NCBI GenBank assembly: GCA_012960925.1
Contig: DUAG01000002.1
Location: 62,001 to 126,000, forward strand
Direction of reading: 5' to 3'
Source: Candidatus Manganitrophaceae bacterium
GTDB taxonomy: Bacteria > Nitrospirota > Nitrospiria > SBBL01 > JAADHI01
Length of the DNA: 64,000 bases
Shown: positions 10,504 through 18,608 of the stretch, one piece after another
How positions within the stretch are numbered: the stretch's first letter is position 1
Layout of the letters: every line of letters begins with the position of its first letter
The notes under the pieces: model-generated
What the model saw: only the letters and a program-made list of their open reading frames with translations
Database searches by the model: none
Told to the model about the DNA's origin: nothing
Position numbers and translations under genes: made by a program

Positions 10504-10971
10504 ATGAAGGTGCGTCGGTGGAAGGGGGGGAAGATTGGGGCCGGTTTGCGGTTTGGACTTATTGTCAGCAGGTTCAACCGACCGATTACCAATGGCCTTC
10601 TGAAGGGAGCGCTTGAGACTTTCGAAGAACGAGGGACGAGGCCTGAGGATATTGAAATTGCCTCTGTTCCAGGAGCCTTCGAGATCCCCGGTGTGGCGAA
10701 ACAAATCGGGCTTCTGGGACGGTTTCATTCACTGGTCTGTTTGGGGGCGGTGATTCAAGGTGAAACCCCCCATTTTCACTATATATGTACCGAAGTCAGT
10801 CGAGGCATAGGCCAACTCTCGCTTGAACTCGGTTTGCCTGTTATCTTTGGTATCTTAACAACAACGACGGTAGAACAAGCCTCTGCCCGATCGGGTCGTC
10901 ATAGAAACAGGGGATCAGAGGCGGCGTTGGCTGCGATCGAGATGGCACATTTGTATAAAAACTTTAAGTGA
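10504..10971 (+). CDS. ribH: 6,7-dimethyl-8-ribityllumazine synthase
   Basis: 155 residues. It condenses the two RibBA branch products into lumazine, the riboflavin precursor, and normally forms a 60-mer or pentamer. Motifs in order: SRFN near residue 22, VPGAFEIP near 58, GAVIQGETPHFHYI (with the active-site His) near 82, FGILTTTTVEQA and NRGSEAA. The usual LTTDT is LTTTT here, a small change outside the key His/Arg set. Only 34 bases separate it from ribBA, and it precedes nusB as in many bacteria. Confidence 0.96.
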   Translation: MKVRRWKGGKIGAGLRFGLIVSRFNRPITNGLLKGALETFEERGTRPEDIEIASVPGAFEIPGVAKQIGLLGRFHSLVCLGAVIQGETPHFHYICTEVSRGIGQLSLELGLPVIFGILTTTTVEQASARSGRHRNRGSEAALAAIEMAHLYKNFK

Positions 10972-11022
10972 ACAGGTCCTCTCTCTTTATCAGAAGGAGG
11001 GGGTGAAGCTGATAGTATCTAG

Positions 11023-11472
11023 ATGGGATTCAGACGAAAATCAAGAGAATTGGCCCTTCAGGTTCTTTTTCAGGACGATTTTTGTCCGGGTCAAGATGGG
11101 CCAACAGCACGGGTTTCGATCCTGAAGAAGGCGGTCTCGCAAGTCCGGTCCTTTGCGGAACTTCTTGTGGAAGGGGTTTTTCTGCACCGGGATGAGATCG
11201 ATCTGATTATTGGTCGTTACACGGAAAATTGGTCTCCTGAAAGGATGGCCCTGATAGATCGGTGTGTTCTTCGATTTTCCACCTTCGAACTTCTCTATCT
11301 AGAAGAGATCCCCCCGAAGGTGACGATTAATGAGGCGATCGAAATTGCAAAAAAATATGGGAATGAAGATTCTGGTGCGTTTGTAAACGGGATCCTGGAT
11401 CACATTCATCAAGATTTAACGCCATTAAGGGCTGGTCACCAAAAGATTGAGACTTCTGGCGATGCAGATTAA
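11023..11472 (+). CDS. nusB: Transcription antitermination factor NusB
   Basis: 149 residues, all helical. NusB binds boxA RNA with NusE (ribosomal protein S10) and helps RNA polymerase read through rRNA operons. The N-terminus SRELALQVLFQ, the central DLIIGRYTENW and the C-terminal PPKVTINEAIEIAKKYG followed by FVNGILD are family hallmarks. It follows ribH, a common arrangement. Its last codons overlap the next gene. Confidence 0.95.
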   Translation: MGFRRKSRELALQVLFQDDFCPGQDGPTARVSILKKAVSQVRSFAELLVEGVFLHRDEIDLIIGRYTENWSPERMALIDRCVLRFSTFELLYLEEIPPKVTINEAIEIAKKYGNEDSGAFVNGILDHIHQDLTPLRAGHQKIETSGDAD

Positions 11473-12043
11473 TCTTTTCTCTGGAAAATTGTCTAAATTG
11501 CGCTCTGAAGTCCTTGTTGTTTCTTGTTTTGAGGATGTTCGACCCTTGGGGGGTATGGCGGGTGAAATTGATTGGCTCTACGGTGGAATCATTTCAGGCT
11601 TGATGATGCAGAATAAAATGACCGGAAGATTAGGTGAAGTTCTTCTCGTTGCGCCACAAGATAAGCTCCAGGTGTCCAAGATCATTCTGGTTGGATTGGG
11701 AACGTGTGAGACATACAGCTATCCACAAATAAAATCCGTTGCCAGGCGCCTGTATCACTCGATAAATGGTCTGAATGTGCGTGAACGGGCGGTTGAACTC
11801 TTCGTCCCGGAAAATCAGGCGCTTGACCTGAGCCTTCTGATGGAATCTTTTTTGACCGGATGGCGCGCGGAGGCGAAAGCGATGGGGAAGAAGAAGGAAT
11901 TTAACCTCACCTTCGTGATTAAGGAGGGAGAAGGGGCCAAGCGCCTTCAACAAAAGATTCTCAATGACCGAAATCTTTTGAAAGGCAATTATTCTCCCGA
12001 ATCGAGGGCTATCACCGGTCCTACGTCGTACTCTTTTTCTTAA
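11462..12043 (+). CDS. Freestanding M17 aminopeptidase N-terminal domain protein
   Basis: The ATG at 11462 lies inside the end of nusB (11-base overlap); an in-frame TTG at 11447 is less likely. The roughly 193-residue product matches the macro-like N-terminal domain of leucyl aminopeptidases (pattern LRSEVLVV, GGIISGLM, GRLGEVLLV, ILVGLG). The catalytic zinc domain is absent and the frame ends in a clean TAA, followed by an inverted-repeat element, so there is no trace of a lost 3' half. In full enzymes this domain helps hexamer assembly and, in PepA, DNA binding. Function here is unknown; its coupling to nusB suggests a stable gene of its own. Confidence 0.75.
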   Translation: MQINLFSGKLSKLRSEVLVVSCFEDVRPLGGMAGEIDWLYGGIISGLMMQNKMTGRLGEVLLVAPQDKLQVSKIILVGLGTCETYSYPQIKSVARRLYHSINGLNVRERAVELFVPENQALDLSLLMESFLTGWRAEAKAMGKKKEFNLTFVIKEGEGAKRLQQKILNDRNLLKGNYSPESRAITGPTSYSFS

Positions 12044-12045
12044 TC

Positions 12046-12141
12046 AGGAGTCTGTCGGAGAAATAGAATCGTGACGAGGTGTATGAAAAATGGGCCTATT
12101 TTCCATTACCGCAGTAGATTCTTTATTTCTCTGACAAGCCT
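12046..12141. repeat. Family C inverted-repeat element, copy 1
   Basis: A 96-base near-palindrome fills the gap between the M17-domain gene and purB. The left arm (AGTCTGTCGGAGAAATAG and on) is complementary to the right arm (12117-12141); read on the minus strand it starts AGGCTTGTCAGAGAAATAA. The middle can pair as well (AAAATGG with CCATT). The same sequence, with changes, recurs at 44181-44250. It could act as a terminator or a processing site. Confidence 0.65.
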
Positions 12142-12159
12142 AAGATGGGATAGCGGAAT

Positions 12160-13455
12160 ATGATTGATCGGTACAGCCGACCCCGGATGTCTGCCATCTG
12201 GGCCTCAGCGAATAAGTACGAGATGTGGTTGAAGGTTGAGCTTCTTGCCTGTGAAGCCATGGTCCGTGAAGGAGAAGTTCCGGAGTCGGCCTTCAATGTA
12301 ATTCGATCAAAAGCCAGGATTGATCCAGACCGGATCGACGCCCTGGAAAAGGTGGTTAAGCATGATGTGATCGCCTTCCTTTCCTCCATCACCGAGAAGG
12401 TGGGAGAAGAAGGACGCTTCCTCCACATGGGAATGACCTCCTCCGATGTACTCGATACCGCCCTTGCGCTCCAGATGCGTGAGGCGGCCGATCTTTTGAT
12501 TGAAGATCTTGTTTCCCTCCTTGAACTTCTTAAAGAAAAAGCGGTGCAATATAAAGAGACCATTATGATCGGACGCTCCCACGGCATACATGGAGAACCG
12601 GTCACCTTTGGTCTGAAAATAGCGATATGGTATGCGGAGATGGAACGCAACCTTGTTCGCATGCGTGAAGCGAGGGAAATCATTTCATTCGGGAAAATTT
12701 CTGGCGCCATGGGGACCTATGCCCATCTCTCCCCCTCTGTTGAAGACTACGTGTGCGGTAAACTCGGACTGAAGCCTGAACCGGTTTCAAATCAGATTGT
12801 CCAAAGGGACCGTCATGCTCAGTATCTACAGGCCCTTGCTCTGATTGCGGCCAGCCTTGAGAAGTTTTCCGTAGAGATTCGACATCTTCAACGGACGGAG
12901 GTTCTTGAGGCGGAAGAGCCTTTTGAGACGGGGCAAAAGGGTTCATCGGCGATGCCGCATAAGCGCAACCCGGTCGGTTCAGAGAATATTTGCGGTTTGG
13001 CCCGGGTGATCCGGTCAAATGCCTCCGCTGCCCTTGAAGATATCCCCTTATGGCATGAGAGGGACATCAGCCATTCTTCGGTTGAACGGATTATTCTTCC
13101 GGACAGTACGGTGTTGCTTGATTATATGCTGGTCAGATTTACAAAGATCATGCGAGGTCTGGTTGTTTATCCGGATAGAATGCGCCAAAATCTTGAACGT
13201 ACGGGTGGAACTCTCTTTTCGCAAAAGGTTCTGATTTGTCTCATTAAGAAAGGCATGGAGCGAGAGGAGGCTTATGAGATGGTCCAGAGAACCGCGATGT
13301 CGGTCTATGAAAAAGGGGGATCATTTAAAGAGTCTCTCAAAAAGGACCATAAGCTATCCTCTTATCTGAGCGCGAAGGAAGTGGATGCCTGTTTTGATCC
13401 GAAACAATATCTTCTGCATATCGATAGGGTCTATAAACGGGTTTTTCATGAATAG
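12160..13455 (+). CDS. purB: Adenylosuccinate lyase
   Basis: 431 residues, standard length. It acts twice in purine synthesis: splitting SAICAR to AICAR and adenylosuccinate to AMP, releasing fumarate. The family signature GSSAMPHKRNPVGSEN (near residue 265) holds the mobile catalytic loop; TSSDVLDTALALQ near 88 and GRSHGIHGEPVTFG near 140 carry other active-site residues. The N-terminus MIDRYSRPRMSAIW is typical. It heads a purine gene group. A family A repeat begins five bases after the TAG stop. Confidence 0.97.
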   Translation: MIDRYSRPRMSAIWASANKYEMWLKVELLACEAMVREGEVPESAFNVIRSKARIDPDRIDALEKVVKHDVIAFLSSITEKVGEEGRFLHMGMTSSDVLDTALALQMREAADLLIEDLVSLLELLKEKAVQYKETIMIGRSHGIHGEPVTFGLKIAIWYAEMERNLVRMREAREIISFGKISGAMGTYAHLSPSVEDYVCGKLGLKPEPVSNQIVQRDRHAQYLQALALIAASLEKFSVEIRHLQRTEVLEAEEPFETGQKGSSAMPHKRNPVGSENICGLARVIRSNASAALEDIPLWHERDISHSSVERIILPDSTVLLDYMLVRFTKIMRGLVVYPDRMRQNLERTGGTLFSQKVLICLIKKGMEREEAYEMVQRTAMSVYEKGGSFKESLKKDHKLSSYLSAKEVDACFDPKQYLLHIDRVYKRVFHE

Positions 13456-13460
13456 TTATT

Positions 13461-13600
13461 GTAACGACTCAGGTCACCTATCTAAGGTTCCATGGCGGCG
13501 TTGCTGTGGTGCTCGAATCCTCACGTATAAAACATACGCTGCGGTTCTGCGCTCCTCGTGCCTTGCCCTGAAACCTTATCTAGGCAACCTGAGTCGTTAC
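13461..13600 (-). repeat. Family A structured repeat, copy 1
   Basis: 140 bases between purB and purS. The ends GTAACGACTCAGGTCACC and its near-complement (13583-13600) pair at 16 of 18 positions. The internal segment (minus-strand reading) contains the family core: CAAGGCACGAGGAGCGCAG, then CGTAT/ATACG hairpin arms, then GGATTCGAGCACCACAGCAACG. Orientation is opposite to transcription. The TAA in its left end (GTAACG) is in frame with purB, two codons after the TAG stop. Confidence 0.85.
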
Positions 13601-13646
13601 AGGTAATTACATCTGTCCGGGATCGGTGTATGACGAGGGAGAAGGA

Positions 13647-13895
13647 ATGAAGGCAAAAGTTTATGTGATACCGAAGGATGGGATCTTGGATCCTCAGGGG
13701 AAGGCTGTTGAACGCGCACTGACCGTGCTTGGATTTAAGCAGGTGAAGGAGGTTCGTGTCGGGAGATTTCTGGAATTGGTTCTGGATCCTGCAGAAGGGG
13801 ATACTTCTGAAAAGACGGTTAAAGAGATGTGTGAAAAACTCTTGGCAAATACTATTGTCGAGAGTTATCGCTATGAATTGGATACGGAGGGTTGA
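13647..13895 (+). CDS. purS: Phosphoribosylformylglycinamidine synthase subunit PurS
   Basis: 82 residues starting at ATG 13647, with GGGAGAAGG just upstream; a GTG 21 bases earlier is less likely. PurS bridges PurL and PurQ in the small-subunit type of FGAM synthase. Visible family pattern: KVYVIPKDGILDPQGKAVERAL, GFKQVKEVRVGRFLEL, then the C-terminal ANTIVESYRYEL. Here it is separated from purQ by about 4 kb of signalling genes, whereas purS, purQ and purL are usually adjacent. The small form of PurL (744 residues) present downstream requires PurS, so the pieces still fit. Confidence 0.93.
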   Translation: MKAKVYVIPKDGILDPQGKAVERALTVLGFKQVKEVRVGRFLELVLDPAEGDTSEKTVKEMCEKLLANTIVESYRYELDTEG

Positions 13896-13965
13896 TCTCG
13901 GAGATATCCCAGCCGTCCAGCGGTTTGCAATCGGGTCATCTCCAGTTGGGTTAACGTGATGCATT

Positions 13966-15158
13966 ATGAGTCTTGAAGGTCGCTTAGAGGATTTAGGTTT
14001 AGGGGACATCATTCAGATCATTGGTCTGAGTAAGCGATCCGGTGTCTTGACAATTATCTGAAAAGAGGGAACAGGCCGCCTTGTGTTTAACAAGGGTTTG
14101 CTCTTTTATGGAACTTCGGACAGTGTCAGTCAACTCGGTTATGTGTTGATCCGTAAGAATGTCATTACCATCGGGGAACTTGAGAGGGCGCTGAAGGTAC
14201 AGCGGACAGAAAAAGTTCGGCACCCGGTTGGAACGATCCTGATCAATATCGGGGCAATCACAAAGAAGGCACTCCAAGCTGAGTTGAAAAGCCATTTGGC
14301 GGAGTCCTTCGCGATTTTCTCAGCTGGGAAACGGGATCTTTTCACTTTGAACTTGGAAAAGTGGTGGAGAATGATCCCATCCTGGATGAGGGTCTGAGTA
14401 TGGATTTTCTCATGATGGAGGCAAGTCGCCTCCATCATGAGTATGATCGTGAGCAAGAGGAGGTGAAGGCCGCCGAATCTTTACCGTCGGGAAAGAAGCA
14501 GACAGTCGTGGGACCCTCGGCGCCGACACTTCAAGAGAAAAGTGTGTCAAGCGAAGATCTTGTACTCGTGGGCGATGGAGAAAGCGGATTAGCCCCTTCC
14601 TCCTCTGGCCTGGAGAGAGTATCTTCCCGGGATGAGTTGGCCCTCTTGACTGCAATGATCGAGGAAATTTCCGGACCGACAAGCCGTAGTGAAATCACAT
14701 TACTCGTATTACGATATGCAAGCGAGGTCATGAACCGCGCAGTGGTCTTTCTGGTGAGGAAGGAGGATATGGTCGGGTTAGGACAATTCGGGCTTTCTTT
14801 TGAGGATGAGTCGGCAGATGAAAGAATAAGAAGTGTCCGTATCCCGCTGAATGAACGCTCTCTCTTCAGAGAAATTACGGAGAAAAAGAACAGCTACAAA
14901 GGGATCCTCCCAAAGGAAAAGTGGCATCAATATTTTATTGAACAAATCGGAGGGGGATGGCCCGAAGAAGTTTTTCTGGCGCCTCTGATGAATGAATCGA
15001 GGGTGATTGTCCTCCTTTATGGCGATAATCTCCCCGAGCAATCTACGATAAAAGATACGGATGGGTTGGAAGTTTTTGTGAAAGTCGCCGGATTTGCTTT
15101 TGGAAAGGCGATGCTGGAGAGAAAACTCCAGGAGGTCAGTGACAGGAAAAGTTCGTAA
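13966..15158 (+). pseudogene. Broken DUF4388 (PATAN) + GAF-like signalling gene
   Basis: From ATG 13966 the frame gives a DUF4388 start (MSLEGRLEDLGLGDIIQI... SGVLTII) and then hits TGA at 14059-14061 where the family continues with KEGTGRLVFNKGLLFYGTSD. The same frame then runs to about 14318, where the expected continuation (LSWETGSFHFELGKVVEN) is found in another frame and stays open to 15158. That last part, about 250 residues, has an acidic linker and a degenerate GAF-like domain. Two separate lesions in one gene point to a pseudogene, though both could be sequence errors. DUF4388 proteins are usually regulators tied to two-component or gliding pathways; none of that can be shown here. 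Confidence 0.7.
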
Positions 15159-15173
15159 GGAAAATCGTTATCG

Positions 15174-15428
15174 GTGACCAGGAAAAACCCTGCCCTTCTT
15201 GAGTTTGCTCAGGTTTCCCGATTGAGCCACCTCCTTGAAGAATTGCTCGATGATGTCAGGCTTGGAAAACGCTCCTTTTCTGAAGAGATGCGCGATATTT
15301 TAGGAGATGAGATCCACCTCTTGCACACAATGATTGAATATGCACGCGCCGGGAAAGACGAACAGGAGAGTACTCTTTCGCGACTAAGGGTGGAGCAATT
15401 AAAGTCAGCTCTGCCGTTTCGGAACTGA
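15174..15428 (+). CDS. Small helical protein of unknown function
   Basis: 84 residues from a GTG start at 15174, 15 bases after the end of the DUF4388-type gene, with TAAGGA upstream. It is mostly charged helix (LSHLLEELLDDVRLGKRSFSEEMRDIL) with no cysteines or membrane segment. Its position between two signalling genes, all on the same strand with short gaps, suggests it belongs to that set. Not recognised; a real gene is likely but not certain. Confidence 0.5.
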   Translation: MTRKNPALLEFAQVSRLSHLLEELLDDVRLGKRSFSEEMRDILGDEIHLLHTMIEYARAGKDEQESTLSRLRVEQLKSALPFRN

Positions 15429-15536
15429 CGAAACAGACAAAAGTACTGGAAGGAAATAGTTCGAGATTTAAGATCTAATCACGGGGTGGCGTGTCGTAAT
15501 GAATGAGTTTATGACAACAATAAATGGAGAGATATA

Positions 15537-16502
15537 ATGAGTGCAGCCTGTCCGAAATGCCAATCAGAGTTACCGTTGGATCCCAGTTCGTTTAATAAGG
15601 ATGGGACGACTTCATGTCCTGCCTGTCAAGCCACATTAAAAGTAGAAATAAGCATTGAGGTCATTGATGCACTTAAGAATGCGTCTGACCCGGGTGATGG
15701 GGCGGCCATGCCGATTGATGCGTTATCCGACGGTCAAAGAAAGGTTCTTCTTTGCATTGATGGAGAGGGGACCCGGGAGTTGATTAAGGAGATCCTGGTC
15801 GAACCCCAGTTTTCCGTACTCGATGTCCCTACCGGGAAAGAGGCCTTCTCATCAATTCGACAGCATCGACCGGCGATTACCTTGATCGATATGGGCCTTT
15901 CTGAGATCGTGGGGACAGAACTGTGTTCAGAAATCAAGAATGACCCTGAATTGCGGGAAACGGCAGTCATTCTCGTGGCTTCCATGTATGACAGGTCAAC
16001 GAATCGTCCTGCCTCGGATTCTCTGTTGGGGGCGGATGCTTATATCGATCGCAGTCTGATCCAGAAAAGACTCCTTGATAAGGTTGAGAATCTGTTCGTG
16101 AGGGAAGAGGCGGTTGATGATGAAGAAAAGACCCCTGCAAACGCAATGGAAGAGGACGTCTCTTTTGTTGCAGTTGCAGAGGCGACTCCTGCCGAAGAAT
16201 CAGATCAGGCTTCCGGGGTTGAAGCCCCGGAAGCGGCTGCGGCAGCTGAGGTAGAAGAATCAGCAGAGCAAAAGGATGCAAAGCGCCTTGCCCGAATCAT
16301 CGTGTCCGATATTGCGCTTTACAATCCAAAGAAGGTTGATGAAGGTATTCAAGATGATACATTCTTTGAACTTCTCAAAGAGGAGATTGAGGAAGGGAAG
16401 GAACACTATCTTTCAAGGGTTTCAGAAACGCTTTCTCAGCCGAGCGCCTATCTGGATGAGGCATTCAAGGACTATATTAATAAAAGAAAATCGTCGTCCT
16501 GA
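15537..16502 (+). CDS. Zinc-ribbon / CheY-like receiver protein
   Basis: 321 residues with GGAGAG 8 bases before ATG. Residues 1-40 form a two-CxxC zinc ribbon (CPKCQSELPL ... CPACQATLKV) of the MJ0042/prokaryotic zinc-ribbon type. Residues about 68-190 are a receiver domain: KVLLCIDGEG, phosphorylatable Asp in TLIDMGL, and the LGADAYIDRS end strand. The normally invariant Lys-Pro after the last strand is replaced by Asp-Arg, so phosphotransfer may be altered. An alanine/glutamate-rich linker (about 200-245) leads to a conserved helical C-terminus (KRLARIIVSDIALYNPKKVDEGI). This last piece occurs in many zinc-ribbon proteins of this type. No DNA-binding domain is seen. Confidence 0.75.
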   Translation: MSAACPKCQSELPLDPSSFNKDGTTSCPACQATLKVEISIEVIDALKNASDPGDGAAMPIDALSDGQRKVLLCIDGEGTRELIKEILVEPQFSVLDVPTGKEAFSSIRQHRPAITLIDMGLSEIVGTELCSEIKNDPELRETAVILVASMYDRSTNRPASDSLLGADAYIDRSLIQKRLLDKVENLFVREEAVDDEEKTPANAMEEDVSFVAVAEATPAEESDQASGVEAPEAAAAAEVEESAEQKDAKRLARIIVSDIALYNPKKVDEGIQDDTFFELLKEEIEEGKEHYLSRVSETLSQPSAYLDEAFKDYINKRKSSS

Positions 16503-16509
16503 ACACGGA

Positions 16510-16700
16510 TGTGTAGAGCTCTAATCCCACGATTGCGGAATCAGAAACCGCCGATTCTCTGACGCATAGCGAGTGCAGGCCTCGACCTCCCAGGGGTTTG
16601 GCGAGCGAATAAGAATAAATAACTTTTCCCTCCTAGTTGAAGAAACCTTATCTTTTGGGGCAAGGTTTCTTTCAAATGACTGCGTTATTGGCCAATGGGT
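16510..16700. repeat. Degenerate family D element
   Basis: The spacer after the zinc-ribbon receiver gene resembles the family D copy at 42796-43071: an AGAGCTCTAAT start, then a GACGCATAGCGAGTGCA...GCGAGCGAATAAG stretch in the same order, then a hairpin GAAACCTT (16642-16649) / AAGGTTTC (16662-16669) followed by T-rich sequence. The hairpin alone could terminate the upstream transcript. Similarity is by eye and incomplete. Confidence 0.4.
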
Positions 16701-16725
16701 TCCTCGCCGTACAGGGGGGGGGCGC

Positions 16726-16755
16726 TTGATCCGGATAAATTTTGCATGTTATACT
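16726..16755 (+). promoter_or_regulatory. Candidate promoter for the GAF gene
   Basis: TTGATC (16726-16731) and TATACT (16750-16755) with an 18-base spacer lie 36 bases before the GAF-domain gene start. The boxes are good but not perfect. Confidence 0.45.
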
Positions 16756-16791
16756 TCGGACCCGTAATATCAAAGAGGCAAAGGACTGACT

Positions 16792-17625
16792 ATGGAAAAA
16801 AGGGGAGGTGATTTTTCCAAAAAAGCCGAAAAGTTCCTTAGGGTATTCAAAAAGGGGGAAGAGTTTGCCCAGGACTTGCTCAAGGAAAATGAAAGGCTCC
16901 GTCTCAAGGTCATTGAGCTTGAGGAAGAGCGGGATGATATGGCGGCATTTGCAGAGGGTAAAGACCTTGAGCAACTCCAGAGGCGGCTTTCAGAGGTGGA
17001 GGACGAAAAGACACGCCTGGTGAATCGGTTTAAGGAGGTCGGAGAAGAGGATAAGAAGTTTGCGTTACGTTATATTGAGGTCGAGGAAGAAAATAACAGC
17101 TTGGCCAACCTTTATGTGGCGAGCCACCAGCTTCACGCTTCACTCGATTTCCATGAGGTGATACAGACGATCAATGATATTCTGATTAATTTGATTGGTG
17201 CAGAGAAGTTTGCGATTTTTTTGCTCGATGAGAATGCCCCGGTCCTTTCCAAGGTCTCTTCAGAGGGTCTGGAGGAGGAGATGTTGAAGGTTTCCCTGGG
17301 GGAGGGGATTATCGGAGAGACCGTGAAGAGTGGCGAGCACTATTTTAAAATGGATTTAAGCGATCTCAGCGTCAAGGACTCCCTACATCCAATTGCGGCT
17401 GTTTCTCTTAAAATTGAGGACCGTGCCATCGGTGTGGTCGTCATCTTTTCTTTATTAGACCAGAAAAAGGCCAAGTTCTCGCAAATGGACGAAGAACTTC
17501 TCATCATGCTTGCGGGGCATGCAACAACGGCCATTTTCAGCGCAAAACTTTATGCGGCATCTGAAAAAAAATTATCGACCATGCAGGGTTTTATAGATCT
17601 GCTCAAACACGATAAAGAGGGATAA
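16792..17625 (+). CDS. Coiled-coil GAF-domain sensor protein
   Basis: 277 residues. The first 100 are strongly charged heptad-like helix (a long coiled coil, e.g. LEEERDDMAAFAEGKDLEQL), followed by a GAF domain at about 115-265 (SLDFHEVIQTINDILINLIGA, FAIFLLDE, GEGIIGETVKSGE, IGVVVIFSLL). GAF domains bind small ligands or mediate dimer contacts. There is no output domain, so it must act through a partner. It lies between degenerate repeat segments and has its own promoter-like site. Specific ligand unknown. Confidence 0.75.
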   Translation: MEKRGGDFSKKAEKFLRVFKKGEEFAQDLLKENERLRLKVIELEEERDDMAAFAEGKDLEQLQRRLSEVEDEKTRLVNRFKEVGEEDKKFALRYIEVEEENNSLANLYVASHQLHASLDFHEVIQTINDILINLIGAEKFAIFLLDENAPVLSKVSSEGLEEEMLKVSLGEGIIGETVKSGEHYFKMDLSDLSVKDSLHPIAAVSLKIEDRAIGVVVIFSLLDQKKAKFSQMDEELLIMLAGHATTAIFSAKLYAASEKKLSTMQGFIDLLKHDKEG

Positions 17626-17639
17626 AGGTCCACAGATCT

Positions 17640-17808
17640 TGAAAATAGCGGGTTACTTTCTGAGATTTTTATCTTGGGTCTACATATAAGATCTCCCGGA
17701 AAATGGAAAAATCTTCCAGCTAGCTGGAGGGATTTTTCGATACGAGTTGAACTTGATTATTTTTTTACTCCGCTGTGCGTATTTAACCCAGACTTAATCA
17801 GAGGTTCC
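17640..17808. repeat. Degenerate family D element with long hairpin
   Basis: This spacer before purQ holds AAATAGCGGGTTA, also found in the D copy at 42796-43071, a strong hairpin near 17705-17739 (arms GAAAAATC...CCAGC and GCTGG...GATTTTTC), and ends with CAGACTTAATCAGAGGTTCC (17789-17808), which matches the right end of that copy. It may be a solo or deleted relative of that element. The hairpin could stop transcription before purQ. Confidence 0.45.
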
Positions 17809-17909
17809 TGAAGTGATTTCCCTCTCGGATTGGAGAATCTTCGCCGCTCTTCGGCAGGGTTCTATAAGCTCAACCGGTCTTAAGGCCTGTATCGAAGGAT
17901 AACAACGCA

Positions 17910-18608
17910 ATGCGTATTGGTATCATTGTTTTTCCAGGATCGAACTGCGACCATGACTGCCGCTTTGTCACGCGGGATCTTCTGGGGGAACCCACGCTTT
18001 CCATATGGCACAAAGAAACAAAGCTCCCTCCTCTCGATCTTGTGATCATTCCCGGGGGATTTTCATATGGAGATTATCTTCGTCCGGGTGCGATCGCCCG
18101 TTTTTCCCCGGTCATGGATGCCGTCATTGATTTTGCCAAGCAGGGGGGATACGTGCTTGGCATTTGTAATGGCTTTCAGATCTTGGTCGAAGTCGGATTA
18201 TTGCCTGGGACTTTGCTTCGAAATCACTCGATGAAATTTATTTGTAAAACGATATCGATTCGCGTTGAAAATAATCAGACCCCCTTTACCTCCCAGTATC
18301 AGTCGGGCCAGGTTCTTTCTATTCCCATTGCTCATGCAGAAGGGAACTACTTTATTGATCCTTCTTCCCTCAAAGATCTTAATAAGAAAAAGCAGATCCT
18401 TTTTCGATATGTGACGAAAACGGGAGAGACCTCAGAGGGGGCCAATCCGAATGGATCAGTCGAACATGTTGCGGGTCTTTGTAATGAGGCGGGGAATATC
18501 CTCGGGATGATGCCTCATCCTGAGCGGGCATCCGACCCGCTTTTGGGAGGGGACGATGGCATCGGGGTCTTTCGCTCACTACAGGCCGCTCAGGCAAAGG
18601 ACCTATGA
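17910..18608 (+). CDS. purQ: FGAM synthase glutaminase subunit PurQ
   Basis: 232 residues, a class I glutamine amidotransferase that supplies ammonia to PurL. The catalytic triad is visible: Cys in [10 protein letters not shown] near residue 88, and the His/Glu pair in GMMPHPERA near 200. The N-terminus [14 protein letters not shown] is diagnostic for PurQ. GAAGGA lies upstream. The stop overlaps purL by ATGA. With purS and the small-type PurL it forms the three-part FGAM synthase. Confidence 0.96.
   Translation: MRIGIIVFPGSNCDHDCRFVTRDLLGEPTLSIWHKETKLPPLDLVIIPGGFSYGDYLRPGAIARFSPVMDAVIDFAKQGGYVLGICNGFQILVEVGLLPGTLLRNHSMKFICKTISIRVENNQTPFTSQYQSGQVLSIPIAHAEGNYFIDPSSLKDLNKKKQILFRYVTKTGETSEGANPNGSVEHVAGLCNEAGNILGMMPHPERASDPLLGGDDGIGVFRSLQAAQAKDL

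Noticed and set aside
13500-13570. tRNA-like GCTCGAATCC segment in the repeats
   Set aside because: Resembles a T-arm by chance, but no cloverleaf can be built and the segment is part of the family A core.
14059-14061. TGA read as selenocysteine in the DUF4388 gene
   Set aside because: No suitable hairpin directly downstream was evident, the family has no redox role at this site, and a second lesion follows 260 bases later; decay or error is simpler.
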